64,000 nt of DNA. It comes from Bradyrhizobium jicamae (GTDB lineage: Bacteria > Pseudomonadota > Alphaproteobacteria > Rhizobiales > Xanthobacteraceae). Positions within the stretch are counted from its first letter, which is position 1. Every line of letters begins with the position of its first letter. Below, one piece after another: positions 49,783 through 59,025 of the stretch. A model generated the notes under the pieces. The model was not told the origin of the DNA, did no database searches, and was given only the letters and a program-made list of their open reading frames with translations. The position numbers were made by a program, and so were the translations under genes. The stretch spans positions 1 through 64,000 of the forward strand of contig NZ_JAFCKQ010000022.1 in assembly GCF_018130215.1 (NCBI RefSeq), read 5' to 3'.

Positions 49783-50891
49783 CGGAAGAGCTCCAGCGTG
49801 TTCTTGACGCGCAGCACGCCGAGCGCCCCGATGCTGACGGCGATCAGCAGGATCAGGCCCTCGAACAACGGCTGCAGCAAGGGGGCAATATCGAAGATGC
49901 GGAAGAAGAAGGATATCACCCGCAAGATCATGGCACCGAAGATCGAGCCGATCGCACTTCCGGTGCCGCCAAGCAGCGAGGTTCCTCCGATAACGACGGA
50001 GGCGATCGAGTTGAGCGTATAGGCGCCGGCCTGCGGAATATCCGCGTTGCCCGACGAGGTCTGGATGGCGAGAAACAGCCCGCCGCAGCCGGCAAAGAAG
50101 CCGGCCAGCGTGAACGCGGCAATCTTGGCGCGCGCGATCGGAAGTCCGGACATGTAGGCCGCTCCCTCGGCCGAACCGACTGCGTAGACGGCGCGGCCGA
50201 GCACCGAACGTCGGAACGGCACCCATACGAGGAGCGCAATCAGTACGAGCAGCACGAACGGCACGGGGATCCAGGCTATAGGGCTGAACCAGGTTGCCGA
50301 TCCATCGTTGAAGATGTGTACCGTGGCGGCGAAGTCGCCGAGCGAGTTGGTCAGCGCCCAATTGAGATCTTCGTCTATCTTGCCGCCTGGCGTCGGGCGC
50401 AGGAACAGCGCGATGCCGATATAGACCGCGCCCGTTGCCAGGGTGGCAATGATCGGTTGGATGCGTCCATAAACGACGATGCAGCCATTGACGAACCCGG
50501 CGATGAGTCCGATCACAGCGCATGCGGCCAATCCGAGCAGGATGCCGCTCGTGCCACCCGGAAAGGTACCGAGGCCGAGTTGCAGGCCGAAGATATCAAG
50601 ATGCAACGGCGTGCCGCCGACCGCTCCGGCCAACAGGTAGCTCGCAAAGCAGCCCACCATGGTCATCACGGCGCCGACCGAGAGATCAAGTCCGGATGCG
50701 AGCACAGGTACAGTTTGCGCCATGGCCAGCATGGCGAGCGCAAATATCTCGTTCCCGTTCTGCACCAGCACGGCCGAGGAGAAGCCTTTCGGGTGCGTCA
50801 AGTTGTAGAGCAGGTAGAGGATGCAGAACAGCAGGATGGCGGTGAGGAGGCCAATGTTCTGGCGCACCCTGATGGCGAGGTCATCAAGCAT
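49779..50891 (-). CDS. ABC sugar transporter permease, RbsC-type (CUT2)
   Basis: 370 residues. SVVIGGTSLLGGTGSAIGSI and ASGLDLSVGAVMTMVGC are CUT2 permease motifs. It is slightly longer than its partner, with a periplasmic insertion around GGKIDEDLNWALTNSLGDFA. It overlaps the ATPase gene by eight bases upstream and the next permease by four downstream, so the operon is tightly coupled. Confidence 0.9.
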   Translation of the reverse strand: MLDDLAIRVRQNIGLLTAILLFCILYLLYNLTHPKGFSSAVLVQNGNEIFALAMLAMAQTVPVLASGLDLSVGAVMTMVGCFASYLLAGAVGGTPLHLDIFGLQLGLGTFPGGTSGILLGLAACAVIGLIAGFVNGCIVVYGRIQPIIATLATGAVYIGIALFLRPTPGGKIDEDLNWALTNSLGDFAATVHIFNDGSATWFSPIAWIPVPFVLLVLIALLVWVPFRRSVLGRAVYAVGSAEGAAYMSGLPIARAKIAAFTLAGFFAGCGGLFLAIQTSSGNADIPQAGAYTLNSIASVVIGGTSLLGGTGSAIGSIFGAMILRVISFFFRIFDIAPLLQPLFEGLILLIAVSIGALGVLRVKNTLELFR

Positions 50892-52431
50892 GGGCGGTCC
50901 CGGCAGTGGCCGGCGTTTCGGTATGGACGTTGAGGGAACTCGCGATGATATTGGTCTCGGTGAGTTCGTCGCCTTCGAGCTCCCGCACGATGCGACCATC
51001 ATACATGATCGCGACCCGGTCGCAGCAGCCGATCAGCTCGTCATAATCGGTTGAATAGAACAGGATTGCGGCGCCCTGATCGGCAAGCTCGCGCATCAGT
51101 CGGTACAGCTCCTGCTTGGTGCCGACGTCGATGCCGCGCGTCGGGTCGTTCAGCAGGATGATGCGCGGCTCGGTCATCAACCATTTGGCGAGCACCACCT
51201 TCTGCTGGTTGCCGCCCGACAGGGTCGACACCGCATCGCCCGGCGCGCCGATCTTGACCTGCAGCCGCGCGATGCTGCGCTCGACCGCCGTGCTTTCCTT
51301 GGCGCGGTCGACGAAAGGCCCGGTCGAGATGGCGCCAAGCGATGCGATCGTCAGATTGTCGGTGATCGACATCGGCAGCATCAATCCTTCGGTCTTGCGG
51401 TCCTCGGGCACGAGCGCGACGCCGGCCGACTTCGCCGCCGCAGGCGAGCCGAGCCGTGCTTCGCGCGCGTCGATCATGATGCGCCCGGTGACACCGCGCA
51501 GCACGCCGAACAAGGCGAGCAACAGCGACTTCTGGCCCTGTCCATCGAGGCCGCCGAGGCCGACGATCTCGCCGGTGCCCACGGAAAGCGAGATGCGATC
51601 GAGATGCTTCTCCCAGGACAGATTCTCAAGTGCCAGCACCGGCGTCATCGGTTTGCGGGCCGGTCTTGCAGGATACTGGGCGGCGATATCGCGACCGATC
51701 ATCAGCTGAACGATGTCGGCGGTCGAGCGTGCGCCCTTGTCGAACGTCTCGATATGGCGTCCGTTTCGAAACACCGACGCCCGGTCCGCGAGTGCCTCAA
51801 CCTCGTGCATGCGGTGAGAGATGTAGAGGATGGCGACTCCTTCGGCTTTGAGCCGCGCAAGCATCGCATAGACCTTCTCCACATCGGCGCTGGTGAGGGC
51901 CGAGGTGGCCTCGTCGAGGATCAGGAGCTGCGGCCTCTTGCCGAGCGCCTTCGCGATCTCGACCACCTGCCGCCGCGACAGCGGCAGATCGCGAACGCGC
52001 ATCAGCGGGTTGACGTCCTCGCAGCCTATCTCGGCCAGCAGCTCTTCAGCACGGCGGCGTTGCGCCCTGGCGTCAATGAGGCCGAAGCGTCGCGGCGGTG
52101 AAGCGATCGAGATATTGTCCGCGACGGAAAGGTCGGGCATCAACGACAACTCTTGGAAGATACAGACGACGCCGGCCGCGTTGGCGGCCGACGGTGTGGC
52201 GAAGCTGACCTGGTTGCCGGCAAGGCACATGGTGCCGGCATCGGGCTGGACCACGCCGGCGATGATCTTGATCAGCGTCGACTTGCCCGCACCATTTTCA
52301 CCCAGCACGGCATGGATCTTGCCGCGCTCGCAGGCAAATTCGATGCCGTCGAGCGCACGCACGCCGGCATAACGCTTGGAAATGCCGGCTAACGTGAGGA
52401 AAGCGGACTGCGTCGGGACGGTATCCTGCAT
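50884..52431 (-). CDS. ABC sugar transporter ATP-binding protein, RbsA/MglA type (two domains)
   Basis: 515 residues. The first nucleotide-binding domain has GENGAGKSTLIKIIAGV, LPLSRRQVVEIAKAL and LLILDEATSALT. The second has a degenerate Walker A (LDGQGQKSLLLALFG) and an intact signature LSGGNQQKVVLAKWL followed by ILLNDPTRGIDVG. That tandem arrangement with a defective second Walker A is normal for CUT2 ATPases. It powers both permeases downstream. Confidence 0.92.
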   Translation of the reverse strand: MQDTVPTQSAFLTLAGISKRYAGVRALDGIEFACERGKIHAVLGENGAGKSTLIKIIAGVVQPDAGTMCLAGNQVSFATPSAANAAGVVCIFQELSLMPDLSVADNISIASPPRRFGLIDARAQRRRAEELLAEIGCEDVNPLMRVRDLPLSRRQVVEIAKALGKRPQLLILDEATSALTSADVEKVYAMLARLKAEGVAILYISHRMHEVEALADRASVFRNGRHIETFDKGARSTADIVQLMIGRDIAAQYPARPARKPMTPVLALENLSWEKHLDRISLSVGTGEIVGLGGLDGQGQKSLLLALFGVLRGVTGRIMIDAREARLGSPAAAKSAGVALVPEDRKTEGLMLPMSITDNLTIASLGAISTGPFVDRAKESTAVERSIARLQVKIGAPGDAVSTLSGGNQQKVVLAKWLMTEPRIILLNDPTRGIDVGTKQELYRLMRELADQGAAILFYSTDYDELIGCCDRVAIMYDGRIVRELEGDELTETNIIASSLNVHTETPATAGTAHA

Positions 52432-52497
52432 GGCGCGGACTTCACCCCGCGACGGCCTGGCGGACGCCAGGCCGTGACTGGAGGTTGGTCGTGGCGC

Positions 52498-53631
52498 TCA
52501 CTGGGTGTTCTTTTCGCTCTGCGCCATGATCTCGGGTGCCGTGAAATTCACGCCGCACGGGGTGAACTGGTTCGGGGCAAAGAAGTTCGCGTTGAGGTCG
52601 GGCCAGTAATTCGTACCCGGCTTGAGGTCCTTGTAAGTGGCGACCGGGATCGGGATCGAGATGAGCTGCGGCATGACGTTGCCCTGCAGCGCCGAGATGG
52701 CTGCTTTGGTAGCGATGGCAACGAGCGCCGGCGATTGCCCGTACGACATGCCCTTGAGGCCGTCCTTCCAGTGGTCGGCGATCTGCTTGCGGTACTCGTT
52801 CTCGCCTTCACCCGACATCGGTACGAAGGGGTGCTTGGCGGCCATCAACGCCTGGACGGTGCCGTCGGAGCCGCCTTGCGTGAAGATGCCGTCGAAATGG
52901 CCGTGAACGGCAAGTGCATCGGCGGTCACCTTTTGGGAGGTGCCGGTATCCCAATTGCCCACCACCTCCGTGATGTTGAACTTGTTGCCGGAAGCTTCCA
53001 TGATTTCGCGGAAGCCGAGATGGCGGTCGCGGTCGACCGAATTGCCGGGCAGGCCGCGCACCTCGAGGATATCGCCGGCCTTCTTGCCCATTTCATCAAT
53101 CAGCCATTTCGCCGAGGCGCGGCCCATTTCCTTCTGGTCCTCGTTGACCATCATCACCTTGTCGGTGTCGAGGATGTTGTCGAAGGGGACCACCACGACA
53201 TTGTTCTTGTCCGCGAGACGAATGATGCGGTCGAACCCGTCGGGTGCCACCGCAATGGTCACGATGGCGTCGAAGCCTTGATTGATGAAGTCCTCCATGG
53301 CGCCGAGTTGCGCCGCAACATCGGTCCCGGTCGAGACGACCTTGAACTCCTTGATGTGCTCCTTGATACCCGGCTGCTCCGCGAAAGCCTTGGCGGTCTT
53401 CACCATCTGGATGCGCCAGGTGTTGCCGACGAAGCCGTTGACGAGGGCTATTTTGTAGGGGCCGGGTTTCTTGTCCCACTGGAAGAACTTGGTCTGATTG
53501 GACCAGGGCTTGAAGCAGGCCGGGTCGGCGCCCGGGCCGGAGACGATCTTCGGGCCCGCCCAGGCATTTGTCGCTGATACAAGCAAGCCGGCGCAGGCAA
53601 GCGTCGCAAGGCTACGCGTCCACGTTTTCAT
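52498..53631 (-). CDS. CUT2 sugar ABC transporter substrate-binding protein
   Basis: 377 residues. Signal peptide about 1-25 (AWA-GP). YKIALVNGFVGNTWRIQMVK, DAIVTIAVAPDGFDRIIRLA and VVPFDNILDTDK fit the periplasmic binding protein family 4 (RbsB-like). It is the first gene of the operon that runs to the lactonase. GGAGGAGAC lies before the ATG. It probably binds a pentose, polyol or aldose. Confidence 0.92.
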   Translation of the reverse strand: MKTWTRSLATLACAGLLVSATNAWAGPKIVSGPGADPACFKPWSNQTKFFQWDKKPGPYKIALVNGFVGNTWRIQMVKTAKAFAEQPGIKEHIKEFKVVSTGTDVAAQLGAMEDFINQGFDAIVTIAVAPDGFDRIIRLADKNNVVVVPFDNILDTDKVMMVNEDQKEMGRASAKWLIDEMGKKAGDILEVRGLPGNSVDRDRHLGFREIMEASGNKFNITEVVGNWDTGTSQKVTADALAVHGHFDGIFTQGGSDGTVQALMAAKHPFVPMSGEGENEYRKQIADHWKDGLKGMSYGQSPALVAIATKAAISALQGNVMPQLISIPIPVATYKDLKPGTNYWPDLNANFFAPNQFTPCGVNFTAPEIMAQSEKNTQ

Positions 53632-53955
53632 GTTGTCTCCTCCCTGAGCTTTTTTGTTTCCCGATCCGATCGCCGTGCCGGGAGTTGAGCGTCCCGTGCA
53701 CCTGCGGGCCAGATTGACACGCAACCTGCGATGCGCACAAGCCGAGGCGCGCGATATCTCTGCTCACGCCAAAGCAAGTCTTGGGGCAAGCCGATCGGCC
53801 GCGCTGCAGCAAAATGCCACCATGTGGTAAAGGCTCTTTGGCCTAATGGACGAAGGCCGTGGCGCCTGAATTTCGTTGCAAATCGACGCCGCCGGCGCAA
53901 TCGTTCCGAGATATATCAATGAAAAACACCAAGAAAGAGCATCGGGAGGAGAGCA
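53632..53955. other. Divergent promoter region, CUT2 operon and TRAP operon
   Basis: No gene is seen. Both operons start from this 324-base gap. No palindromic operator was picked out. Confidence 0.4.
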
Positions 53956-54990
53956 ATGATTTCGAGATGGAATCGGCGTGTCTTCATGGGCAGCGTCGCG
54001 GGGGCGTTCGCGACGCCTTACCTGATGCGCAAAGCGCGGGCGGACGACACCATCAAGCTGCGCTGCTCTCTCGATACCGCGCCCAGTCATCCCCGCAATC
54101 AGGCGATTGTCGATTACCTCGCCAAGCTGGACGAGGCGAGCAGGGGCAAGATCAAGTCGGAAGTCTTCCACTCCGGCCAGCTCTTCGCCGATCTCAATGT
54201 GAGCAAGGCCCTGATCCAGGGCCAGGTCGACATGGCCGCACCCGGCACCTGGACCATCACCGGGCTCGTGCCCGATGCGGACTACGCCCAGCTGCCAGCT
54301 CTCTACGGCCAGCCGGCTGACGTCGTTCACCGCTGCACGGACGGCCCTCCGGGCGAACTCGTCGAAAAGCAGATCGAGGCCAAGGTGCGCTCGCACATTC
54401 TCGGCCACTGGCTCGATCTCGGCAACGAGAATTGGTACACGACGAAAAAGGAGATTCGGACGCTCGCGGACTTCAACGGCCTGAAGATCCGCAGCCCCGG
54501 TGGCGCAGGCATTTCCTGGCGCATCGGCTTCGTGCATGCCATCCCCAACGTGACGCCATGGCCGAACGTCCCGCTTGCCCTGTCGCAAGGGACGTTCGAC
54601 GGATTCGTAAGCTCGGACGAAAGCTGCACCTCGGCCAAACTATGGGACGCCGGAGTGAAATATTCCTACGCCGACCACCAGTTCTTCGCCAATTACATCC
54701 CCATGGTCAGCGACGCATTCTGGTCCAAGCTCGGCGAGCCCGACCGAAAGCTGATGCGCGATATCTGGGCCGAGAACGTCGAACGCTACCGGGCAATGTC
54801 GGCGAAATCGCAAGCCGACGCGCGCGAGACGATGAAGTCGCATGGTGTCACCTTCGGCGATCCTTCGCCGGACCAAATCGCGGCTGACCGCAAGCGCATG
54901 GTCGAGGCGCAAGCTGATCTGATCCGCGATGCCAAGCTTTCGGCCGATATCGTCAAGCTCGTGAGCGATGCAGTCGGCAGTCACAGCTGA
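53956..54990 (+). CDS. TRAP transporter substrate-binding protein, DctP family
   Basis: 344 residues. MISRWNRRVFMGSVAGAFAT has a twin-arginine-like signal (about 1-30). IKLRCSLDTAPSHPRNQAIV and SKALIQGQVDMAAPGTWTIT, then NGLKIRSPGGAGISWRIGFV, are DctP features, including the arginine that holds the substrate carboxylate (KIRSP). It binds a carboxylate such as a sugar acid. GGGAGGAGAG precedes the ATG. The two membrane subunits follow. Confidence 0.9.
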   Translation: MISRWNRRVFMGSVAGAFATPYLMRKARADDTIKLRCSLDTAPSHPRNQAIVDYLAKLDEASRGKIKSEVFHSGQLFADLNVSKALIQGQVDMAAPGTWTITGLVPDADYAQLPALYGQPADVVHRCTDGPPGELVEKQIEAKVRSHILGHWLDLGNENWYTTKKEIRTLADFNGLKIRSPGGAGISWRIGFVHAIPNVTPWPNVPLALSQGTFDGFVSSDESCTSAKLWDAGVKYSYADHQFFANYIPMVSDAFWSKLGEPDRKLMRDIWAENVERYRAMSAKSQADARETMKSHGVTFGDPSPDQIAADRKRMVEAQADLIRDAKLSADIVKLVSDAVGSHS

Positions 54991-55570
54991 GATGGCTTCC
55001 CCCGACAGCAGACGGTTCCTGCAAGACACATGGTGGGACAAGGTCGAGCGGTTCATGATCGGCCTGCTCGGGCTGGCGGCGATGCTCGTCGGCCTCGTAC
55101 AGGTCGCCGGCCGCTATATCGCGCCGCGCTATGCGATCTCCTGGGCCGAGGAGGTGATCGTCTACCTGATCGTCTGGGGCATCATGCTTGCGGCGTCGCA
55201 ACTGGTGCGAACGGACGGCCATGTGCGGCCGGACCTCGTGCTCCGAGCCGTCTCGCCGCGCGTCCAGCGCTGGATTGAGGTGCTCAATTGCATCGCCGCG
55301 CTGGTGTTCTGCGTCGGGCTTGCCTGGTACGGCTGGAGCATCGTTGCCACCTCCTGGCAATTGGACGAGCGCAGCTCGTCGGATCTGCAGTTTCCGATGT
55401 GGCTTTATTCTGCGGCAATCCCGACCGGAGCGCTGCTGATGACCGGGCGCTATCTCGCAAGGCTTTACCGCTACCTGTTCGCCTTCGATCCCGAGATAAT
55501 GTCCGTCGGACATATCCCCGAGCACGAACGAGCCGGTGTGACAGGTGCTTTGCCGCCTGGAGCCGATTAG
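54968..55570 (+). CDS. TRAP transporter small permease, DctQ family
   Basis: About 200 residues, four helices. QVAGRYIAPRYAISWAEEVI is the family motif, and VYLIVWGIMLAASQLVRTDG follows. The start is uncertain: ATG at 54968 overlaps the dctP stop by 23 bases, and ATG at 54992, just behind that stop, is an alternative; neither has a strong ribosome site. It pairs with the large permease. Confidence 0.88.
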   Translation: MQSAVTAEMASPDSRRFLQDTWWDKVERFMIGLLGLAAMLVGLVQVAGRYIAPRYAISWAEEVIVYLIVWGIMLAASQLVRTDGHVRPDLVLRAVSPRVQRWIEVLNCIAALVFCVGLAWYGWSIVATSWQLDERSSSDLQFPMWLYSAAIPTGALLMTGRYLARLYRYLFAFDPEIMSVGHIPEHERAGVTGALPPGAD

Positions 55571-55603
55571 GGACATTGGAGCAGGCGGGGCGCGGTAGCA
55601 GTC

Positions 55604-56884
55604 ATGTCGGTGGTCCTGTTGCTCTTGCTGTTCTTCGGCCTTCTGGCGCTCGGAATGCCGATTTTCCTGGTACTTGGGCTGTGTGCGGCCGTCCTCTATG
55701 TCGCCTCCGGCGAGCCATTGGTCGGCGTCGCCCAGATCGTCATCGATCACCTGAATTCACCGACATTGATGTCGTTGCCGCTGTTCGTGATGGCGGCCAC
55801 CTTCATGCGCCACGGCGGCGTTGCCAAAGCGCTGGTTGACGTCTCCGCTGCCTGGCTCGGCGGCATCAGGGGGTCCCTCGGGCTCGTCACGGTCGTGGCC
55901 TGTACGCTGTTTGCGGCGATATCGGGCTCGTCGGTTGCGACTGCGCTGGCAATGGGAACGATTCTACTGCCGGCGATGATCGAGAAGGGATATCCGCGCA
56001 GCTTCGCACTGGGCGTGGTCGGCGCCTCCGGCACGATCGGCATCGTGATCCCGCCCTCGCTGGCGCTCATCCTTTACGGCATCGTTGCCGAACAGTCGGT
56101 GCCCCGTCTGTTCCTTGCCGGCCTGTTGCCCGGTCTGTTGCAGGCGACAGTGTTCTTCTGCTGGGTCTGGTATGACGCGCGGCGACGGAAATTCCCGGTC
56201 GAACCGAAACTTCCCTGGGCCGAGCGCCTTCGCGTGACGATGAGAGCAATACCGGCCCTCATCGTGCCGGTCATCGTGCTCATCGGCATCTATGGCGGCA
56301 TCGTGACGGTGACCGAGGCCGCCGCGATCGCCGCGGTGGTGTCGCTGGCCGTCAGCCTCGTCTATTACCGGGGCTTTCACTGGTCGGAAACCTTGTGGGT
56401 CGTTGCGGACGCACTCAAGAGTGCCGGCGCGATCATGTTGATCGTCGCTGCGGCGCTGGCATTCGGTCACTGGATGACAGCCTCGGGCGTTCCGGCCGAA
56501 CTCGTCAAATGGGTGTTGGCGCGCCATCTGGCCACCTGGCAGTTCTTGTTGGCCATCAATGTCTTGCTGCTCGTGCTGGGCTGTTTTCTTGAGGTCATCG
56601 CGACGCTGCTGTTGGTGCTGCCGTTGTTGGCGCCGGTCCTGCCTGCGCTGGGCGTGGATCCCGTTCACTTCTCCATTATCTTCACGCATAATATGGAGAT
56701 CGCGCTGGTGCATCCTCCGGTCGGACTCAATCTGTTCGTGCTGTCGACGATCTCGCGCGCCCCCATCGGCGAGGTCATCCGCGGCGTATTGCCGTTCCTG
56801 ATCCTGCTTTTGATCGTCCTGATGATCATCACCTACGTGCCCGCGCTGACGATGTGGCTGCCGCACGCGGTCTACGGAGACTAG
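55604..56884 (+). CDS. TRAP transporter large permease, DctM family
   Basis: 426 residues with about 12 helices. GASGTIGIVIPPSLALILYG and HNMEIALVHPPVGLNLFVLS are DctM signatures. It couples substrate import to a sodium or proton gradient. It follows the small permease by 33 bases and ends the operon. The 199 bases after it carry only the FixK-type box at 57007. Confidence 0.92.
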   Translation: MSVVLLLLLFFGLLALGMPIFLVLGLCAAVLYVASGEPLVGVAQIVIDHLNSPTLMSLPLFVMAATFMRHGGVAKALVDVSAAWLGGIRGSLGLVTVVACTLFAAISGSSVATALAMGTILLPAMIEKGYPRSFALGVVGASGTIGIVIPPSLALILYGIVAEQSVPRLFLAGLLPGLLQATVFFCWVWYDARRRKFPVEPKLPWAERLRVTMRAIPALIVPVIVLIGIYGGIVTVTEAAAIAAVVSLAVSLVYYRGFHWSETLWVVADALKSAGAIMLIVAAALAFGHWMTASGVPAELVKWVLARHLATWQFLLAINVLLLVLGCFLEVIATLLLVLPLLAPVLPALGVDPVHFSIIFTHNMEIALVHPPVGLNLFVLSTISRAPIGEVIRGVLPFLILLLIVLMIITYVPALTMWLPHAVYGD

Positions 56885-57006
56885 CTGATGCGCAGTGAGC
56901 TGGACCATCATCGGTAATGCCTTGAACTCGCGGACGGGACTTGACGGTTGACGGTCGATCTCGAAGGCTCGCGCGTGGTCATTTTGATCGGGCAGGGCAC
57001 CAAACC

Positions 57007-57020
57007 TTGATCCAGATCAA
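57007..57020 (+). promoter_or_regulatory. FixK/FNR-type box
   Basis: TTGATCCAGATCAA is a perfect TTGA-N6-TCAA match. Class II geometry predicts a transcript start near 57055, 29 bases before the GTG at 57084. Confidence 0.7.
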
Positions 57021-57083
57021 GCGTCTCCGGGGCCACGGCCTCCAAACCAGACACGCCAGGAACGCTGGATTGGAGGATAAGTC

Positions 57084-57413
57084 GTGACGAGAAATCCAAA
57101 GACAATCGCACTTGCGACGTTCGCCTTCGGGTGTGCCATGCTGCTATCCGCCGGCTGGACGGAACAACGCGGCGTGTCGCTCTCTGTTGAGAGCGCACAG
57201 GCGCGCGTCGGTCGACCTTTGACACCTGTGAGTGTTGCGGGTGTTGCCCGTCGTCAGACACGAAGGGCAGTGTACGGTACTGCCGCCGTTGGAGCAGCGG
57301 CTGCGGCCGGGGCTTACGGCTACTATCACTATCCTTCCAACGGTCAGGGCTTTGTATGTCAGCCCGGCACGTATTTCCACGGCGAGGATGGCCGCCAACA
57401 CCTCTGTCAGTAG
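57084..57413 (+). CDS. Small exported protein, hypothetical
   Basis: 109 residues from a GTG with GGAGG nine bases upstream. A signal-like N-terminus (IALATFAFGCAMLLSAG) is followed by a polar stretch, a Gly/Ala/Tyr segment (GAAAAAGAYGYYHYPSNGQG) and a C-terminal motif FVCQPGTYFHGEDGRQHLCQ with two cysteines. No family is named. The FixK-type box suggests expression at low oxygen. Confidence 0.6.
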   Translation: MTRNPKTIALATFAFGCAMLLSAGWTEQRGVSLSVESAQARVGRPLTPVSVAGVARRQTRRAVYGTAAVGAAAAAGAYGYYHYPSNGQGFVCQPGTYFHGEDGRQHLCQ

Positions 57414-57450
57414 GGAGAAGTGCTGACGGGGTGCGGCCACATCACCGGAA

Positions 57451-57714
57451 TTACTTCGGAAGACATTCTACATTGTAGGCAATGATGATTTGGGCTGGGT
57501 CGGCCTTGCCGACGGCTTTCAAGTCTTCCAGGCCGCTTTTCAGCCTGGCTCCTGCCTCTTGCAGACTGCCTTCAAGTGTGGCCTTGGCCTTGCTGCATCG
57601 CTCCTCGCTGGTGAACTCCTGAAACACCACGGTCGGGAGGAGTCTCCATTCTGCCTTGTCGCTCGTGGCGGCCGGGCTAACCGAGTAGGAGAACACATAC
57701 ATCAGCACCCACAT
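57451..57714 (-). CDS. Small exported protein, hypothetical
   Basis: 87 residues if the start is ATG 57714, which has GGGAG eight bases upstream. A longer reading to 57849 would need a TTG lying inside the FixK-like box. MWVLMYVFSYSVSPAATSDK looks like a short signal, followed by EWRLLPTVVFQEFTSEERCS and a helical C-terminus ending YNVECLPK. Two cysteines could pair. The box at 57836 predicts a start near 57801 that fits the shorter form. Confidence 0.5.
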   Translation of the reverse strand: MWVLMYVFSYSVSPAATSDKAEWRLLPTVVFQEFTSEERCSKAKATLEGSLQEAGARLKSGLEDLKAVGKADPAQIIIAYNVECLPK

Positions 57715-57835
57715 CAGCGTGCTCCCGGCAAAGAGGAAGATCTCGACGGCAGTCGCATCACAACCACCATCGTCGAAGAGGTGGAGCAGTCGAGCCGTTA
57801 CCACGATGATTCGCGACGATGGCTCCACGTCCGCC

Positions 57836-57849
57836 ATGATCTGGATCAA
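57836..57849 (-). promoter_or_regulatory. Imperfect FixK/FNR-type box
   Basis: On the minus strand the site reads TTGATCCAGATCAT, one base off TTGA-N6-TCAA. It is placed to serve the gene at 57451. Confidence 0.45.
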
Positions 57850-57890
57850 GGGTGCAAGGATATCTGGGTTGCTGCACGCCAGGTGGTATT

Positions 57891-57904
57891 TTGATCCAGC
57901 TCAA
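57891..57904 (+). promoter_or_regulatory. FixK/FNR-type box ahead of the universal stress protein
   Basis: TTGATCCAGCTCAA fits TTGA-N6-TCAA. The predicted start near 57939 leaves a 37-base leader before the ATG at 57976. Confidence 0.65.
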
Positions 57905-57975
57905 GACGGTGTTCCAGGCGCCGAGCTTGCATTCGGGAGGAGCGGCAGGTCGTCCAGACAAACGTGAGGTGAAGC

Positions 57976-58428
57976 ATGTACCGGCATATTCTCATTCCGA
58001 CAGATGGGTCGGAACTGGCTGAGCATGGGGTGAGGCACGGGTTGGCGCTCGCGAAATCCCTCGGGGCCAAAGCGTCAGTCATCTTCGTCGTGGAGCCCCT
58101 TTCAGAAGTAGGGGGGCAGTACCGTGAACTGCTCGCAAAATATGCCGAGATACGCAAGCAAGAGGCCACGAGCGCGCTCGATCGCGCGGCACATGCAGCC
58201 AGAGAGGCCGGCGTGTCCTGCGAGATAAGTCGAGTGGAGAGCGGGCCACCCCATCAGGCCATCATCGAAGCAGCCGAGGAAAGAGGCTGCGACCTCATCG
58301 TGATGTCATCGCACGGACGCAGCGGGCTCTCCATGCTCCTCATCGGCAGCGTGACAAACAAGGTGCTGGTGCAGGCGAAGATCCCCGTGCTGGTTTGCCA
58401 GTCACGGGCTGAAGCCCGAGCGGCCTGA
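57976..58428 (+). CDS. Universal stress protein, UspA family
   Basis: 150 residues. ILIPTDGSELAEHGVRHGLA is the N-terminal signature, and SSHGRSGLSMLLIGSVTNKV carries the G-x2-G-x9-G-S/T nucleotide loop, so ATP binding is likely. UspA proteins help survival under stress and low oxygen, which agrees with the FixK-type box upstream. It is convergent with the coiled-coil gene, six bases away. Confidence 0.92.
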   Translation: MYRHILIPTDGSELAEHGVRHGLALAKSLGAKASVIFVVEPLSEVGGQYRELLAKYAEIRKQEATSALDRAAHAAREAGVSCEISRVESGPPHQAIIEAAEERGCDLIVMSSHGRSGLSMLLIGSVTNKVLVQAKIPVLVCQSRAEARAA

Positions 58429-58433
58429 GTGGG

Positions 58434-58874
58434 CTATCGCCTGCCGCGCTTGGTCCTTTCCTGAGGTGACGGAGCGGGCTGTGGCGCGGGGCTCTCCGCC
58501 CTGGCCGACGCCAGCGCGTCGACCCGTGCGCTCAGCGAGCCCAACTGGTCCGACAGCAGCTTTTGGTCGCCGCGTTGAGTGGAAACGTTCCGCTGCACGC
58601 CATTGATCTGGTCAGCCAGCTTCTGTTGGTCGGACTGAATTCCCTGCACGGCTTGCTGCAGCGATGCCAGGGTCTGCTTGATCTGTTCGATCGCCGGGTC
58701 CGCAGGAGGCGGCGACAGCTGGGCCTTTTGTTGCGAGCCTGCCCACTGCATTCCGGTGCCGTAGGCCATCCAAAGGAAGCCGCCGGCGACGAGGACGACT
58801 ATGAGCGCGACGACCAGCCATGGTCCTGACGATCGCCATTGGCGTGCGTCGGCGTGCATTGATGGGTCTGTCAT
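58434..58874 (-). CDS. Membrane-anchored coiled-coil protein
   Basis: 146 residues. A cytoplasmic N-terminus is followed by one helix, WLVVALIVVLVAGGFLWMAY (about 19-38), then a long heptad-rich region, IEQIKQTLASLQQAVQGIQS then DQQKLADQINGVQRNV, and a Pro/Arg-rich tail. No family is named. It is convergent with the usp gene. Confidence 0.65.
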   Translation of the reverse strand: MTDPSMHADARQWRSSGPWLVVALIVVLVAGGFLWMAYGTGMQWAGSQQKAQLSPPPADPAIEQIKQTLASLQQAVQGIQSDQQKLADQINGVQRNVSTQRGDQKLLSDQLGSLSARVDALASARAESPAPQPAPSPQERTKRGRR

Positions 58875-58983
58875 GGTGATTGCTTCCCCGATTGCGATGC
58901 AATCGGGCTAACGACCCAATCCGGGGTTCGTTCCGCGCGGCAGGTCGCATGCTCCGGCTTGCGGTCCGTGGCCTTCGAAAGGC

Positions 58984-59013
58984 GATGCTGCGCCCGCAAT
59001 GGGGCGCAGCATC
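58984..59013 (-). terminator. Hairpin downstream of the tannase-family gene
   Basis: A perfect 12-base stem GATGCTGCGCCC / GGGCGCAGCATC with six-base loop lies 13 bases past the stop. In the minus direction only CCTTT follows, so termination may be weak. Confidence 0.6.
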
Positions 59014-59025
59014 CTGGTGAAGGAA

